A stretch of DNA of 64,000 bases from assembly GCA_028551475.1 (NCBI GenBank), contig CM052354.1, positions 20,545,258 through 20,609,257 on the forward strand, given 5' to 3'. This DNA is from Casuarina equisetifolia. Taxonomy: Eukaryota; Streptophyta; Magnoliopsida; Fagales; Casuarinaceae. Positions 24,516 to 37,700 of the stretch are shown here, one piece after another. A program made the translations under genes and the position numbers. Position 1 is the first letter of the stretch. The number at the start of each line of letters is the position of its first letter. The notes under the pieces were generated by a model. The model was not told the origin of the DNA. It did no database searches and worked only from the letters and a program-made list of their open reading frames with translations.

Positions 24516-27500
24516 ATGAGTTCCCAAGAGCCTAAGTCTTCCTCCAAGTCTGGGAAGACCTCCACCCAGTCTGCCAGATCCTCTTCCGTCTCTTCCCACC
24601 TGGCAATGGTGGAGCTTAAGCAGAAGATCCTGACTTCTCTCGCCAAGCTCTCCGACCGCGACACCCACCAGATCGCCATGGACGACCTCCAGGCGACCAT
24701 CCATTCCCTCTCCCCTGACGCCCTCCCCATGCTCCTCAACTCCCTTTACGACGCCATCTCCTCCGACCCCAAGCCCGCAGCGCGCAAGGACTCCCTCCGC
24801 CTCCTCGCCTTAACCTGCGCTGCCCACCCCGACCCCGCCTCCGCCCACCTCACCAAGATCATCTCCCACATCACCAAGCGCCTCAAGGACAATGACTCTG
24901 GCGTCCGGGATGCTTGTCGAGACGCCATTGGCTCCCTCTCTGGGCTGTACCTCAAGAACTTTGGTAATGGTAACGGCAACGAAAGCGTGGTCGGGCTATT
25001 CGTGAGGCCGTTATTCGAGGCGATGGGGGAGCAGAACAAGGGTGTGCAATCCGGCGCGGCGATGTGCATGGCGAAGATGGTGGAATGCGCCGCCGAGCCG
25101 CCACCTGTCGCGGCGTTCCAGAAGCTATGCCCGAAGATCTGCCGGTTGCTTAACAACCCCAACTTCTTGGCCAAGGCCTCGCTCTTGGCCGTCGTCTCCA
25201 GCTTATCTCAGGTCTTCCGACTCGCTTTTGCTTTCACTATTCGAATTGTGGTACATTTGGTGATTCTAACTGGAAATGTGAATTATTTATTTCGTACAAG
25301 GGACTGATTTTCTTTTTTTCTTTTTAGTTAAATTGTACTACTTACTGATTGTAGTGAACCATAGGGAAAATATAGAAAGCTTGGTATCTTTGACTGAATG
25401 GTGCTACCCTTGGGATTTAGTTGTGTCATTTGGAGCTTGAGTGAATCTGATAGAAATTTAACACCTGTACTAGGAAATGTAGGAATTAGAAAATGATTTT
25501 GGGACTTGTTTCTTACTACTACTACTTTATGTTTAGGCCTGAACATTTCCTTTTGTTTTTTGATAATTAAGAAAGTATAGTTGTTCATGGTTGACTCGAT
25601 TAAGAACTGATGGATTCCATGTTCTTGAAGCAGCTTCCTGGTAGTGAAAGACCATTTTTAGCTAAGTGTCAAGAAACTAACAATTCCACCCATGATTTGC
25701 TTTACCTGAGGTGGAGTCTGCATAGCCGGTTATTTATGCATTGAAGTAATTAGCTTGGGTAGGATAAAGAAAAACTCTTTCAGTCATTTGGAACCCAGGA
25801 TAATAGAACATATGGCCTATGAATCCAAAATATGAAATTCAAATATAGTTAGACCTCCATTGAATTAAGTACTGCAAACAAAAAGAGTTCAATGATTTTA
25901 TTCTAATTTGTCTAACTTGCCTCCCTGTTTTACTAATGAAGCAGAGGGTCCTATATTTCTCATTACTTCTAATTTCTTTCCCAATTATTCCATTTTTCTT
26001 GCGTTACTTTTGTCTGTACATGACTCATTCTACAAGGATGTTATCCAATATTTTTATTGCACTAGCCTCTTTATATGTTAAAAAAGGAAGTGAGGTTGGG
26101 AATTTTCAAGCGGTGAGTTTATTGCAGGTGAGAGCAATCGCACCTCAAAACTTGGAGAATTTGCTGCAAAGTAGTCATGAATGCCTTGGAAGTACAGATT
26201 GGGCCACACGGAAGGCAGCAGCTGATGTGTTGAGTGCCTTGGCCTTGCATTCAAGTGATTTGATTTTGGACAAAGCTGATTCCACACTGACAGTGCTTGA
26301 TTCTTGCCGTTTTGACAAGGTAGCTTTTGCATTCATGTTTTGTTACTTGCCCTTGTTCCTTGTCTCTGTAATCTGTAGTTGTCTCATTTCTGCCTTCTTT
26401 TGGAGGTCAACAGATTTAACATATCTTTTCTTCGGGGTAATGCTTTTGCTAGTGATAGTTGTTATCTAATCTTCCTTCAGTTGGCTCTTAGTTGTTTGTC
26501 TGATAGGCATTTTACCTGCAATGCTTCAGGTTTTCTTGTTACGTTATTTTTTCCAATTCATATTTTATTGGAGAAAAGGGATATGAATTAGAAAGTGGAG
26601 ATCCATTTACGGATATGAGGAGAGTATATTCTAAACTATCTTTACCTACTATTGAGTTGGAGTTAATTGATACAACTTGTGGTTTTCTGGACATTCAACA
26701 CAGACCTGTTTTCCAAATGTTCATGCCTCTCCTTAATTTCTTATTTCTTAAAAGATAACTGTCTTGGTGATCTGCGCTTATTGTTTGTCTATATGGTAAT
26801 TACTTTGAAGCTGTCAAAGTAAAACTTACATTAACTTGTACTGATTAGAGTGATGGCTTGTTGGTCAAGGTAATCATGATTAATTGATTTTTCAGATAAA
26901 ACCCGTCAGAGAAAGCATCACAGAGGCATTGCAATTATGGAAAAAAGTTGCTGGCAAAGGAGGAGATGGGTCTCCAGATGGCAAGAAACCCTCCTGCGGT
27001 AACCTTCTGATTAATGTTTTGCCCTTCAAAATATCCATAGGTTTATATTTGTTCCTTTTGCTAACTTGTTTATGATGTGCTCAATATTTCAGAGGGGGAG
27101 ATTCCTGTTCTAGCTGATTTGCCTGGAAAAAGTGGCCAGAAAAACCCAAATCCTGGTGAGAGCAGATCAGAGGAACCAGCTAAGTCTTCATCTAATGGTT
27201 CCTCACCTACAACAGGTTCTGTTTGTACTGCCAAAAGTGTCAGCATTCCAGAAAAAGCAGCTGTTATACTGAAGAAAAAATTACCTGCCCTTTCTGACAA
27301 AGAGGTAAACGCAGAATTCTTCCAGAAACTTGAAACAAGGGGTTCTGGTGATTTGCCAGTGGAAGTGGTTCTTCCACGTAGATGTCTTGGATCTTCAAAC
27401 TCAAACAATGAGGAAGAATCAGAGCCAAATGATGCAGAACCAAGGGGAAGGTCAAATCGCATTGGAAATATCCAAACTGATAATTCTCATGTATCTTTCA

Positions 27501-29590
27501 ACAGTAAATTCCGTAATATGGAAAGAGGAACAGCTGCTGTATATACAAAGCAGCGAGAGCATGATGGCCTTGCACGGGACAAATGGCCTGAAGAGAGGTT
27601 AAATGGAAAAGATTCAAGAACAAGAGCTCTTGATGGTGACGATAAGATTGATATAAGTCAGAGGGAGCCATCTAGCAATCGTGTGGGTTTCTCCAAAACA
27701 GATGCTCAATCTGAGGGATCCTTTATCAATAACAAAGGTAATTGGTTGGCAATCCAAAGGCAGCTTTTGCAGCTGGAGAGACAACAAGCTCATCTAATGA
27801 ACATGCTGCAGGTACATTCAATTTAGGTATCAATTCAATGGTTCTTTTATATACTTTTTCTGAGTGAAAACTTATTATATTGTAGGATTTCATGGGTGGC
27901 TCTCATGATAGCATGGTGACTTTAGAGAATAGGGTAAGGGGCCTTGAGAGAGTTGTTGAAGACATGGCACGAGACCTGTCAATATCCTCAGGTAGGAGAG
28001 GGGGTAGTTTTGGAATGGGGTTTGAGGGATCTTCTAATAGGACTTTAGGCAAGTATAACGTTTTCCCTGATTACACTGGTGCAAAATTTGGAAGGGCTGG
28101 TGAGGGGCGGATTCCTTTTGGAGAAAGAATTGCCCACTCTGATGGAAATGCTATGGGCGTGAGAGCAAGGGGCCCTTCCTGGAGATCTGACACGTCTGAA
28201 GCTTGGGATTTTCCCATTTCTGGTGCTTCCAGAAACGGACAGATTGGCACAAGAAGAGCTTTTGGTGGTGGTAGTATGGATAGTAGGTCGCCAAGATCAG
28301 AAAATGGGAGTGATCAGGGTGCTAACAGGAGAGCTTGGGACAAAGGAGTTGGACCTTTAAGGCTTGGTGAGGGGCCTTCTGCAAGAAGTGTCTGGCAAGC
28401 TTCAAAGGATGAAGCTACCTTGGAAGCAATTCGAGTGGCTGGGGAGGACAGTGGGACTTCTCATGCAGCAAGAGTAGCAATTCCTGAATTAACTGCAGAA
28501 GCTATGGGAGACGATAATGTTGGCCATGACCGTGATCCAGTGTGGACTTCTTGGAGTAATGCTATGGATGCCCTTCAAGTGGGCGATATGGATTCTGCAT
28601 ATGCTGAGGTTTTGTCTACAGGCGATGATCACTTGCTTGTAAAGTTAATGGACAGATCAGGCCCTGTGGTTGACCAACTCTCGAATGAAGTAGCAAGTGA
28701 GCTCCTGCATGCCGTTGGACAATTTCTACTTGAGCAGAACCTTTTGGACCTATGTTTGTATTGGATTCAACAGGTATGGCTTTTTTCATCATTTCAGAAC
28801 TTTCTTCAAACTGGTAATACAGGCAATGTATGTTTCTATTTGTACATTCTGACTTGCTTGTTTTCAGTTTTTTAATTTGGTAATGCGCTATGGTAACAAT
28901 GATAACATTTTGGTACTTTGGACTTGATGAAAAAAAATGTGAGACAATGAATGTGGACGAGTGTCCACATCTGACCGCTTAAAAATTTTCTCCATGGTTC
29001 ACTGACTTATCTTGACATGTTGGGTTTAGTTTTTCAATTTGGTCAGCAATATGGAAACAATGATAACATTTGGTACTTTGACTTGATTAAAAGAAATCTG
29101 TGAATATGAATGTGGACAAATGTTAACATCTGAGCTCCAAAATTATTCTCTACGGTTAACTAGCTTTATGAGACATAACTAGTGTCGTACTAATGAACCT
29201 TTTGAGACCTAAGTGCTAAGTTTTAATGACTCAAGTCTTTGAAGCACTGCCCTTATAGTAGATCTTTAACTTTCCAGCGCATTGAGTATACTGCAGCTGC
29301 ATATAACTTGATGTTAACAGTTTCTTTCTAAGAATTAGCTGCTCAAGTTTTTCTTTCTCTTACCATTCAGTGTCATTGTGCTTTGTGTTCAGTTAGTGGA
29401 AATAGTCTTGGTGAATGGACCTCATGCTTTGAGCATTCCCATGGAAGTGAAGAAGGAGCTTCTGTTGAATTTACATGAAGCTTCTTCAACAATGGATCCT
29501 CCTGAGGACTGGGATGGTGCGATGCCCGACCAACTCTTGTTGCAATTGGCATCAGCCTGGGGAATTGATCTGCAGCAGCTTGAGAAGTAG
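24516..29590 (+). CDS. SP2L: SPIRAL2-like / TORTIFOLIA1-family microtubule-associated protein
   Basis: Six exons: 24516-25211, 26128-26319, 26896-26998, 27093-27811, 27886-28773, 29393-29590; 2796 nt joined, 931 residues. The family binds and stabilises cortical microtubules, including minus ends and crossover sites, and sets the direction of cell growth. Residues 30-330 form HEAT repeats (AMVELKQKILTSLAKLSDRD; KRLKDNDSGVRDACRDAIGS). After a Ser-rich linker come a predicted coiled coil (QRQLLQLERQQAHLMNMLQ, then LENRVRGLERVVEDMARDLS) and the conserved C-terminal domain (LGEGPSARSVWQASKDEATL; EVLSTGDDHLLVKLMDRSGP), ending LLQLASAWGIDLQQLEK. Similarity is closer to Arabidopsis SP2L (At1g50890) than to TOR1/SPR2, judged from memory. 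Exon 1 is unusually GC-rich next to the other exons. I used ATG 24516. Intron 5 holds a tandem duplication. Confidence 0.93.
28867..29190. repeat. Two-copy tandem duplication in SP2L intron 5
   Basis: Copies starting at about 28867 and 29029 (period ~162 bp) share blocks such as aacaatgataacatttggtactttg (with one indel) and gaatgtggac. Intronic, with no coding effect seen. Confidence 0.8.
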
Positions 29591-30800
29591 TCCTCAGCTA
29601 ACAGCTTATCGGTATGGGATTTCTGTACTTAGTATGCAAACTCTTTCTAACTGGGTGATTCAATTGATACCATGTATTCAGCACGGTTGAATGAAATTGT
29701 GAATGAACAGGCAAGACGTTGAACAAGAATGCAATTGCATTGTAGAGTAAGTAAATGAAGCTGTAAATAATGCGGTTCTTCGAAGTCATGATCTTATGAG
29801 AGATCATCCTGGCTGTGTGGTTTGCTGCCTTTTCTGGTCTTCTATCACTTAATAGATCTTGCTTGTTGGGTGGATCAACCGGAGTGGTACAACAAATGTG
29901 TGTGGCGTTTTAAGAAAATGGAAGTCAAAAGGAGTTCCGATTGAGGAGGCATCCAAGCTGACAATAAAGAACAATGCCCTACAGCACCGAAGTCTATTGG
30001 CCGAATTCTTATTTTGATGCGTTCTAATGGTGGTATTCTTGGTGGAAACGGCCGATTCCTTTCTTTCCTTTCTCAATATACCCAAATATTCTGTTCATAT
30101 GGATTATGTATTTTCTGGCTTCGTTAAAACGCCAACACTATTAAAAATATTTTGGGAGCTTGGAAGTTATAACTCCATCAAGGTTATGCAACTGCACTAA
30201 TTTCTTCAAATTTGACTTTGACAGGCTTTAATTGTTTGAATTTGATTGAGGCTCATTGGTTCTCTATTGCTTTGAATTACTCTCACATTAGTAAAGGTTT
30301 TATTTGTATGCTTGATTGTTGTTTAAAGGGAACTTTTGAATTGGAATAGTTGTAACAAAGTGCTAATCAAACAGAAACTTAAAGCATATAGATGGGACAA
30401 AAGATCGGATCGAATCGCTCAAAAACAGTGGAGCTTAGGCTTCCATTTTTGAGTAGAAGTACAACATGCCTACACCCAAACAGTTGCGAGGAAGAAAACC
30501 CCACGAATTCCTATATACAAAGAGCACCTCTCGGTAGCCCAACCTGACAACGCCATCAGCCTCTTTACATCCACGACCTGTCAAACCGGGAAAACTGCAA
30601 CATCAAAGATAGCAGAAAATTTTGTATCTGCCCTACTTTGATGAAGCCTGACGTCCAAAGGAAAGACCTTTCAAGTTGGTTGCAAATGCATCGTTGGCAA
30701 AGATAACGCTCGATTGCTGGCACGAAACTCCATTCTCCATTGGCAAGAGCACCTCACTACAGAGATACGACCCAAAATCCACCCCCATTGTTGTACAACC
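29591..30800. other. Convergent 3' flanks of SP2L and POP
   Basis: No coding gene is seen. It should contain the 3' UTRs of two convergent genes: SP2L ends at 29590 and POP ends at 30801. The sequence is single copy and unremarkable. Confidence 0.6.
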
Positions 30801-31722
30801 CTACTTGCCAGCATACCAGTTTTTAGCACATTTGGCATCTACTGACAGGTCAACTTGAAGAATGTTCTTGCCATTGAAGGGTTTAGCCATGCATTCAACA
30901 ACTATGGCCTTTGCAACTTCGGCTGTCTCTTCTGGTCCTTCCAAGATTACTTCATCATGGACCTGTTTTCCAGTGTCGTATCCATGAGTTTTCAGTGAAA
31001 TATACTTGTACCAAGGTTGAATATATTATCAAATATGGTAAAAATTAAGCAACTGGGTCACATGAATACAAGCCGATGCGAACTTGTGATGGCCTCAATA
31101 TGGACATTAAACACAGTGGAGAGCACAACAAATCATAGTGATGACGCACTGCGTATAATTCAAATAACTAAAATTACTGAGGGGGTAAAGGTCCAAGGTA
31201 TTATATTAACCTGTAGAAGTAGCTTCCACCCAAGCTCCTTCAACCGGGCATTTTTTGATACTTCTAACATGGCGCACATGGCAACATCAGCAGCACTTCC
31301 CTGTCGAGTCAGAAACCAGTGAGGAGAGGCCAATCAGGATTTCTTGGGGTTGGAGGTTGGGGAAAGGAAAGACATGTGACTTATTTCTAAGCAATTGATA
31401 TGTATATCTATACAACATCAAATCCCTAACTGATGGTTCTAAGCAATGGGGTTAAGGGGGGGATTTGCAGTTTCACCTGTTGAGGAAAAGAGTTCATTTT
31501 GTTTCAGATGAAAAATTCGAGAGTGAAATCTACTGACCAACATCTAGTAAAAAGCATGGGCCTCAATTCCACTTCTCTATTTTGGGTATCAGGAGTGTGT
31601 TGGCACTATTTGAGGTCTAAATGATGTGGTATATGGGTGGTACCAAAAAATCTTTTGGTTTTTCTTTCAGATCAGGTGGATTACAGGAGAGGAGGCAAGC
31701 TTAGTAAAATGCTAAAGAAGAA

Positions 31723-31753
<31 letters not shown>

Positions 31754-34700
31754 GGAGAGAATGAAGCTCTGAACAACCTGCACTGGGGTGTTGATAGCAG
31801 CTCGCTCAATGTGACCTTTCTGATAGTTTGTAACATGGGCCACTGATGGGAACCGACGGGCACGTCCTAGCAATGTGCGCACAAACTGTTTATCACGAGC
31901 CTCTTCTTTACGCTCTTCTTGCCAGGTCAGTACCTCCTTTCGGTCAGTGTACCATAGATCAACTGTTTTCTTTGCTTCTTTAACAGATACCTGGGAACAA
32001 AGATGAAAATTATCATGCATGGACAATCAAATCATTAAATTGCTCATAATAAAAGGTTCATACCAACATACCTTCCAATCCCGCGCAAGCCCCACTGGAG
32101 TTTTTCCATATGCAATAGAAAAGTTAAGCATTTTAGCTTTCCTTCTCTCGGAGCCAAAGGCATCCTGAAACCATTTAATAGGGAAAAAGAGAAGGAAATT
32201 GAGGTTGGAAGAATATATTTTTCTGGACATATTTGAAATAGATGATAATATTATTCAGCACGTTTCCACATATATCATTACCAACAAAGGATACATCAGT
32301 TTAATATGCAAATGGGAATAGTACAGAAAGTGCACTTAATCAACTTTCTTCATCTCTCAAAAATTTTACTATTCAAGCCTCAAAGGGAGAAAAATACGGC
32401 AGAGCGGGATCTGACTTCTTGTAGCTTTTATCATTAAAATAAAATGCAATCTCCAATTTCACTTTGAATCGTCATGTATCTGGTTGAAATTATAATTTTA
32501 CATGAATATAGCAATTTATCCAAACATTATTCAAAATAATGGAGAGCGCACACATGGTATCAACTGGAGTTTATTCCTTCTACCAAAAACTGTGCAGTAT
32601 GCAATTGTGTATGTATACATTGACTTCCAAACCCTGCAAAAGATCAGAACATTCACGCTTCTGCCCTCATTTGACGCGATATGGTTAAATCTTTCTGAAA
32701 ACAAGATGCGCATAGTAACTAGATATAGGACTTAATTATGAATATTATTTAAAACCACCCAATAAGCACCAGACAGGCCAGCCTAAGAACACATTTCTAG
32801 CATCTTAGAAGCTACTAAACTCAAGACCATATCTATTTATACAAATAACCTCAGAAAATAAGGTCCACATGAGTCCTATGGCTTTCCTATTCTACCATAC
32901 TGCAGTAAAGAACCCAACACTTGTATCAATGAGTCAATTCATAACAGCTTCAACCCCAAATTGTTTGTGAAAGACTCCAACTCTTTATAAGCCCTGCCTT
33001 CAACATATGTTTTAGGTAGGCCCCACCTGTAAGAAGTCCAAAATCTTTGAGACTTGATAAAGAAAACACCACCAACTCGCTCGTCCTCAACTTATGCATC
33101 AGCCACACTACCAAACCTTATATTGTAATTCAATGTGCTTCAATTTGCTTCATTATCTTTCATAATATAATCTACGATAAAGAAAGCTCTCTCTCCAATT
33201 TCAGTGAGAGAAGACATGCTAAGACTCTCTCTCCCTGGTTCCTTCTCACCGTTTCAATGTTACTCTTACATCTGCTACAGCATGCATTAAAAACAGAGGA
33301 GGCATCAAGCATATATCTCTACTTCTCTTATGGAAAATGTGTCGTTCTCGAACTGGGAAAGGAGAATGATTCACGTGCTACCATAACACTTGACAGCTTA
33401 CCTTTAATAGTGGAACTGGGGGTTTCTCTTCACCAGGTTGAGGATGCCACTCAAGAAGCACTTGCTTTTTATCAACTGCCTCACGAATGTATGGATACAT
33501 ATTCATTGCAGTCCTTGAATGGAAATCACCACCAGCTTTAAAGGCATCCAGCATGCTCTTACAACTCGCAAGATGGGCAAGAATCCGAAGTTCAAGCTGT
33601 AACATGGACACACAACTCAATCAACATGCAATTCACTTCTACCATAGGTGCATAAGTATCACAATCACTTACTTGCCCGTAATCTGCCACTATAAGAGAG
33701 TTCCCAGGTGCAGCTATGAATGCCTGCCGGATCTTATACCGGTCCTTCTCTAAAGCAGGTTGATTCTAAATTACAGCAAGTAAGAACATTATGCTTGTAA
33801 GTCTCTATTACACTTACTCTTTTAGGGAAAAAAAATATCTAACACTTTAAAAATATGAAGCTATTGGATAGCAAAGGACAACAACCCTTCAAAAGAACAC
33901 TACTCAAAAACATAATGGAGACAATTCCAACTGCAATCAAATCCCATGCTAAGGTTTGTGACATATTACAAATATGAATATTAAAGAATAAAATTCAACA
34001 AGAAAAAATCATAGGTGTTCAAAACTTGATCGTTTGCACTCATGAGATTTAGGACTCAGGTGTTCAAATGACCACCAGAGTTCAGTTGCAAACATGCATG
34101 GTTCGCCATCCAAGATATTCAATGATAGGACTAATATTCCATATCTTGCATTTCTATTTTTATTTTAGTGCACATTCCAAGAAACATGGAATTGTATAAA
34201 ATATCTAACGTTAGAAGAACCCATTTATTCATAAATCAATTATAAAAAGTGACAAAATATAAAAGAACCTGTAAATTGGGCCTCCTAGCTGATAAGCGCC
34301 CAGTTTCTGTGTTGATATTCAAAGAACAATGAATACGCCCATTATTGCCCGATATATTACTGCCCTGTGATAGACAGAAACCAAATCTCCAGCAAGTTAA
34401 CACATTGTAAGCCAAAAACTAAAAAAGTGAAGCTAGAATGACGAAATGTCAGCTATAAGATAACCCTCTGTGCTGAATGCTAATTCCGGGAATTAATCTT
34501 TTCCCAATACCATAGCTAAAATATCATATGAGTAGGATATCGCTTTCAGTCAAATTGAAATGTTAAAATGGAAGCACTGTAATTCACAATGATATCAATA
34601 AACCTAAAGTGCAGATTGCACAAAAACCAAAAGGAAAGATGGAAAACTAAACCACATTTGTTATAACCTATAGGATATTTTATGTACTGGTATTTTTTTC

Positions 34701-37700
34701 TGGTTATATATATCACGGTTGCAAGTGGGTCTACAATCAAGTCCTAAACATTGGGTTGCTTTTCTTAACTTACCTCACCTCTCTCCCCGTGAGGCATCAT
34801 AGAGCCTTGTGCATTTTCAAATAAAGTGGTTCACTTTTGTAATCATTTTGGACATTTGACAGGCAAAGGTTCTTATAAAGTTAATAAAGAAAAAGCTATG
34901 AGTTAAATACTTTATTTCGTTTTGAAAAGAATACGTAACTTTTACCTCTTCAAGTCTAAGTACATGTATATAGATCACTTGGCACAACAAATCCAACTCA
35001 TTATAAGGAATCTGCCTTTACAGTCAAAGATTCATTTGAGCACTTAGACCCACACATGATCTGATCAACATAAGGGAAACTAGGCAAAACTCAAATGGAT
35101 AGGACATCATTCCATCAGCTTTCATCCCATAACAATTACGATGTTCCTTTAGAACGGAAAGTATATATATCAAGACATCAAGGAGCTAATCACTGCCTTG
35201 CAAGTGTAATATGAAAGACATCCATGCAATCAACTGACTTTAGTAAAATAGAGGGCATCACATATGTTAAAATACAACCCACATGCCCTCAAAATGCAGC
35301 CACATCAGGAGAATACGCCAGTACCAAAAAGGGACTGTCAGAAGATCCAAAAGAAAAGTAAATTCGGGCTTTGCCAATCACACTGGTCTTACCAACATCA
35401 GGCTCCAAGAAATTAATTTTAAGAAGTGTAAAGGAAGAAAGCACATATTTGCACATGTGCATTCGCAGGATCTAATAACCAAACATGGGGCAAATTATCA
35501 TCTCAATCACCTTAATCATCATTATTCAGATCATTTCAAGACAGAATCCAGACAACCCCAATAGTCTAGCAGAAATTTGGACCAGCAAAAGCCTTCACTA
35601 CATTCTTGATGCAGTAGGCAATCACAACAGTAATTCTACAAAATCTATCAACGATAATGAGATCCAGGTGATTTCACATAGGGGTATACAAGATTACCAG
35701 AATGTCATGTTAGAAGCAATTACCTGCAACGGGAGAAGGAAGTTGGATATCAAGGAGTCAATGGAGCAAACTTCACATAAAGAAGCAATGGCATGACAAG
35801 CCTCCCTTCCCTCCTCCTCTCTGTCAAAAGCCAGAAATGCTGTTCCATAAGCAGATTTGTCAAAGTCACCAGTTGATTTTTGTTTTTCTGTAACTTCATT
35901 TTCAGACACATTTTCAATATTGTCATCTAATTCCTCATCAGAAACGTCATCCATAAAATCATATTCTGCAGAAACCTTTCCAGCCAAGGTCTTCAAAGCA
36001 TCACCACTAACTGAGGGCCAACCAGTTGCTGTAAATGTGTCAGCTGGCAGCGGAACATCAAGGATGCTATGCAACCTAATACTACGAAATTTTGAGGCAG
36101 TTTTCTTGCCCTCTTCAATCACTTTATCAACATTAGGAATCTTGATAATCCGCTCTTTTGGAAGAAACTCGTTGGGGTCCTTTCTGTAACAGAATATCAA
36201 AAGTTTATAGAGCACAAAACTTTCATCAGAATCCATTGGCACTGATAGAGTTCCGAAGGATATTTAATGATGCTAAAGTTAAGATATTATAACCACAACT
36301 TCCTTAATGCACGTGAAAATTTTAATTTTCCAGTTGCACCATATGTATAAGCATAAGACCCATTAAAGTTGAGGAAATTTTTTTACCAACAGAACAGATT
36401 ACATTCAATGCATTTCACTTTCAAAGATCTCAAATTTAGGAAATTCAGAATTGTTGCACACATTGAAATGGAAATTGAGCTCTTAACTCTCTTTACACTA
36501 TTCCAGAGTAAGCTAGATCTTGGAATTCTTTAAGATGCTGAGCATCTCTAATAGAAAGCCACATGAATTCATCAATGGCAGCAACACTTCCCCACCACCA
36601 CAAACAGATAAGCATAATATCAAATTCACCAAAGTAAAATATAAGCAGAGTGTACCTGTTGGCAATGCCACCAAAAAAGAGTTGACGTAGCTGTGTATCA
36701 CTTCCCACGTTCATGTACTTGGCATCAGGGCAATACTTAGATGCCCACTTCCTGAACATATTAGCAGCAACCTCTTGCTCAGCTTTGGCTATTTTTTCCA
36801 TCTCGGCAAGATATGCTCTATCAACCAGCATTCCCTCCGTTTCCATTTTAACCAAAATATCACCAAATGGCCGCCAGTACTCCTCGTAGAAGTCAAACAT
36901 GGATTTTCCAGTAACTAGTCTCCCATCAAGTATCCATGGCATATTTGATAGATGACTTTTCAAGCTCTCATAAAGCTTTAGTGTGCTTTTTGCATCCAAG
37001 GCAGAATAACAAATCCATGGTTTCCGCTCTTCTCTTTGTAGCTCTTCAACAGGAGAAATGGTGATCAGTTTGCCTTCAGACCCATCTTTTTTAATTTTCC
37101 TCCGTCCAAAGATGGTTTTCATTGAGACTTTGCCATACAGCTCTTGTTCATCACAAAGTTGAGCCCCCCTCATAACCTTTTTATTGCCGGTAAGTGCTTC
37201 AAGTGAGTACCCACCCTCAGTTCGTCTTGATGAATCCCACAACCGTGCCATATGCATTGTGTCAGCATGAAAACCAGAAAGCCTAAGCCCATAGTTCTCG
37301 ATAACATGATTATCAAAGCTATAGTTGTGCCAAACCTACAGAAAGAAAGAACAAGAACAAGTGAAATCTCATTTTCATGTCTGATCCAGATTTATGGGCT
37401 TGCACTAGTTTCTCATAGTAAAACAGAAGTGTTAAAGAAATTGTTTAATACAGTCTCGATTGTTCTTCTAAAGAATTAAAAAGTAAGAAGAGGTTATATG
37501 TCCATGCTGTAACAATATTATTGCAACATCTAAGGGAATTATTACCACAAAAAAAGAGAAAGTGAACTCTTCTGCAGACAACACAAAGAAAAATCTCTTC
37601 AGCTCAGTGGCCAAGAAGGCTATGGTGATATTTGTGCATCTGGGTGGTCTTGAATTTTATCAGATTCTTAATACAAAAACACTACCAGTGTGAGTGTGCC

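Noticed and set aside
24746..25174. 142-residue open frame on the minus strand within SP2L exon 1
   Set aside because: It is antisense to a well-conserved exon and is produced by its GC-rich codons; no family similarity.
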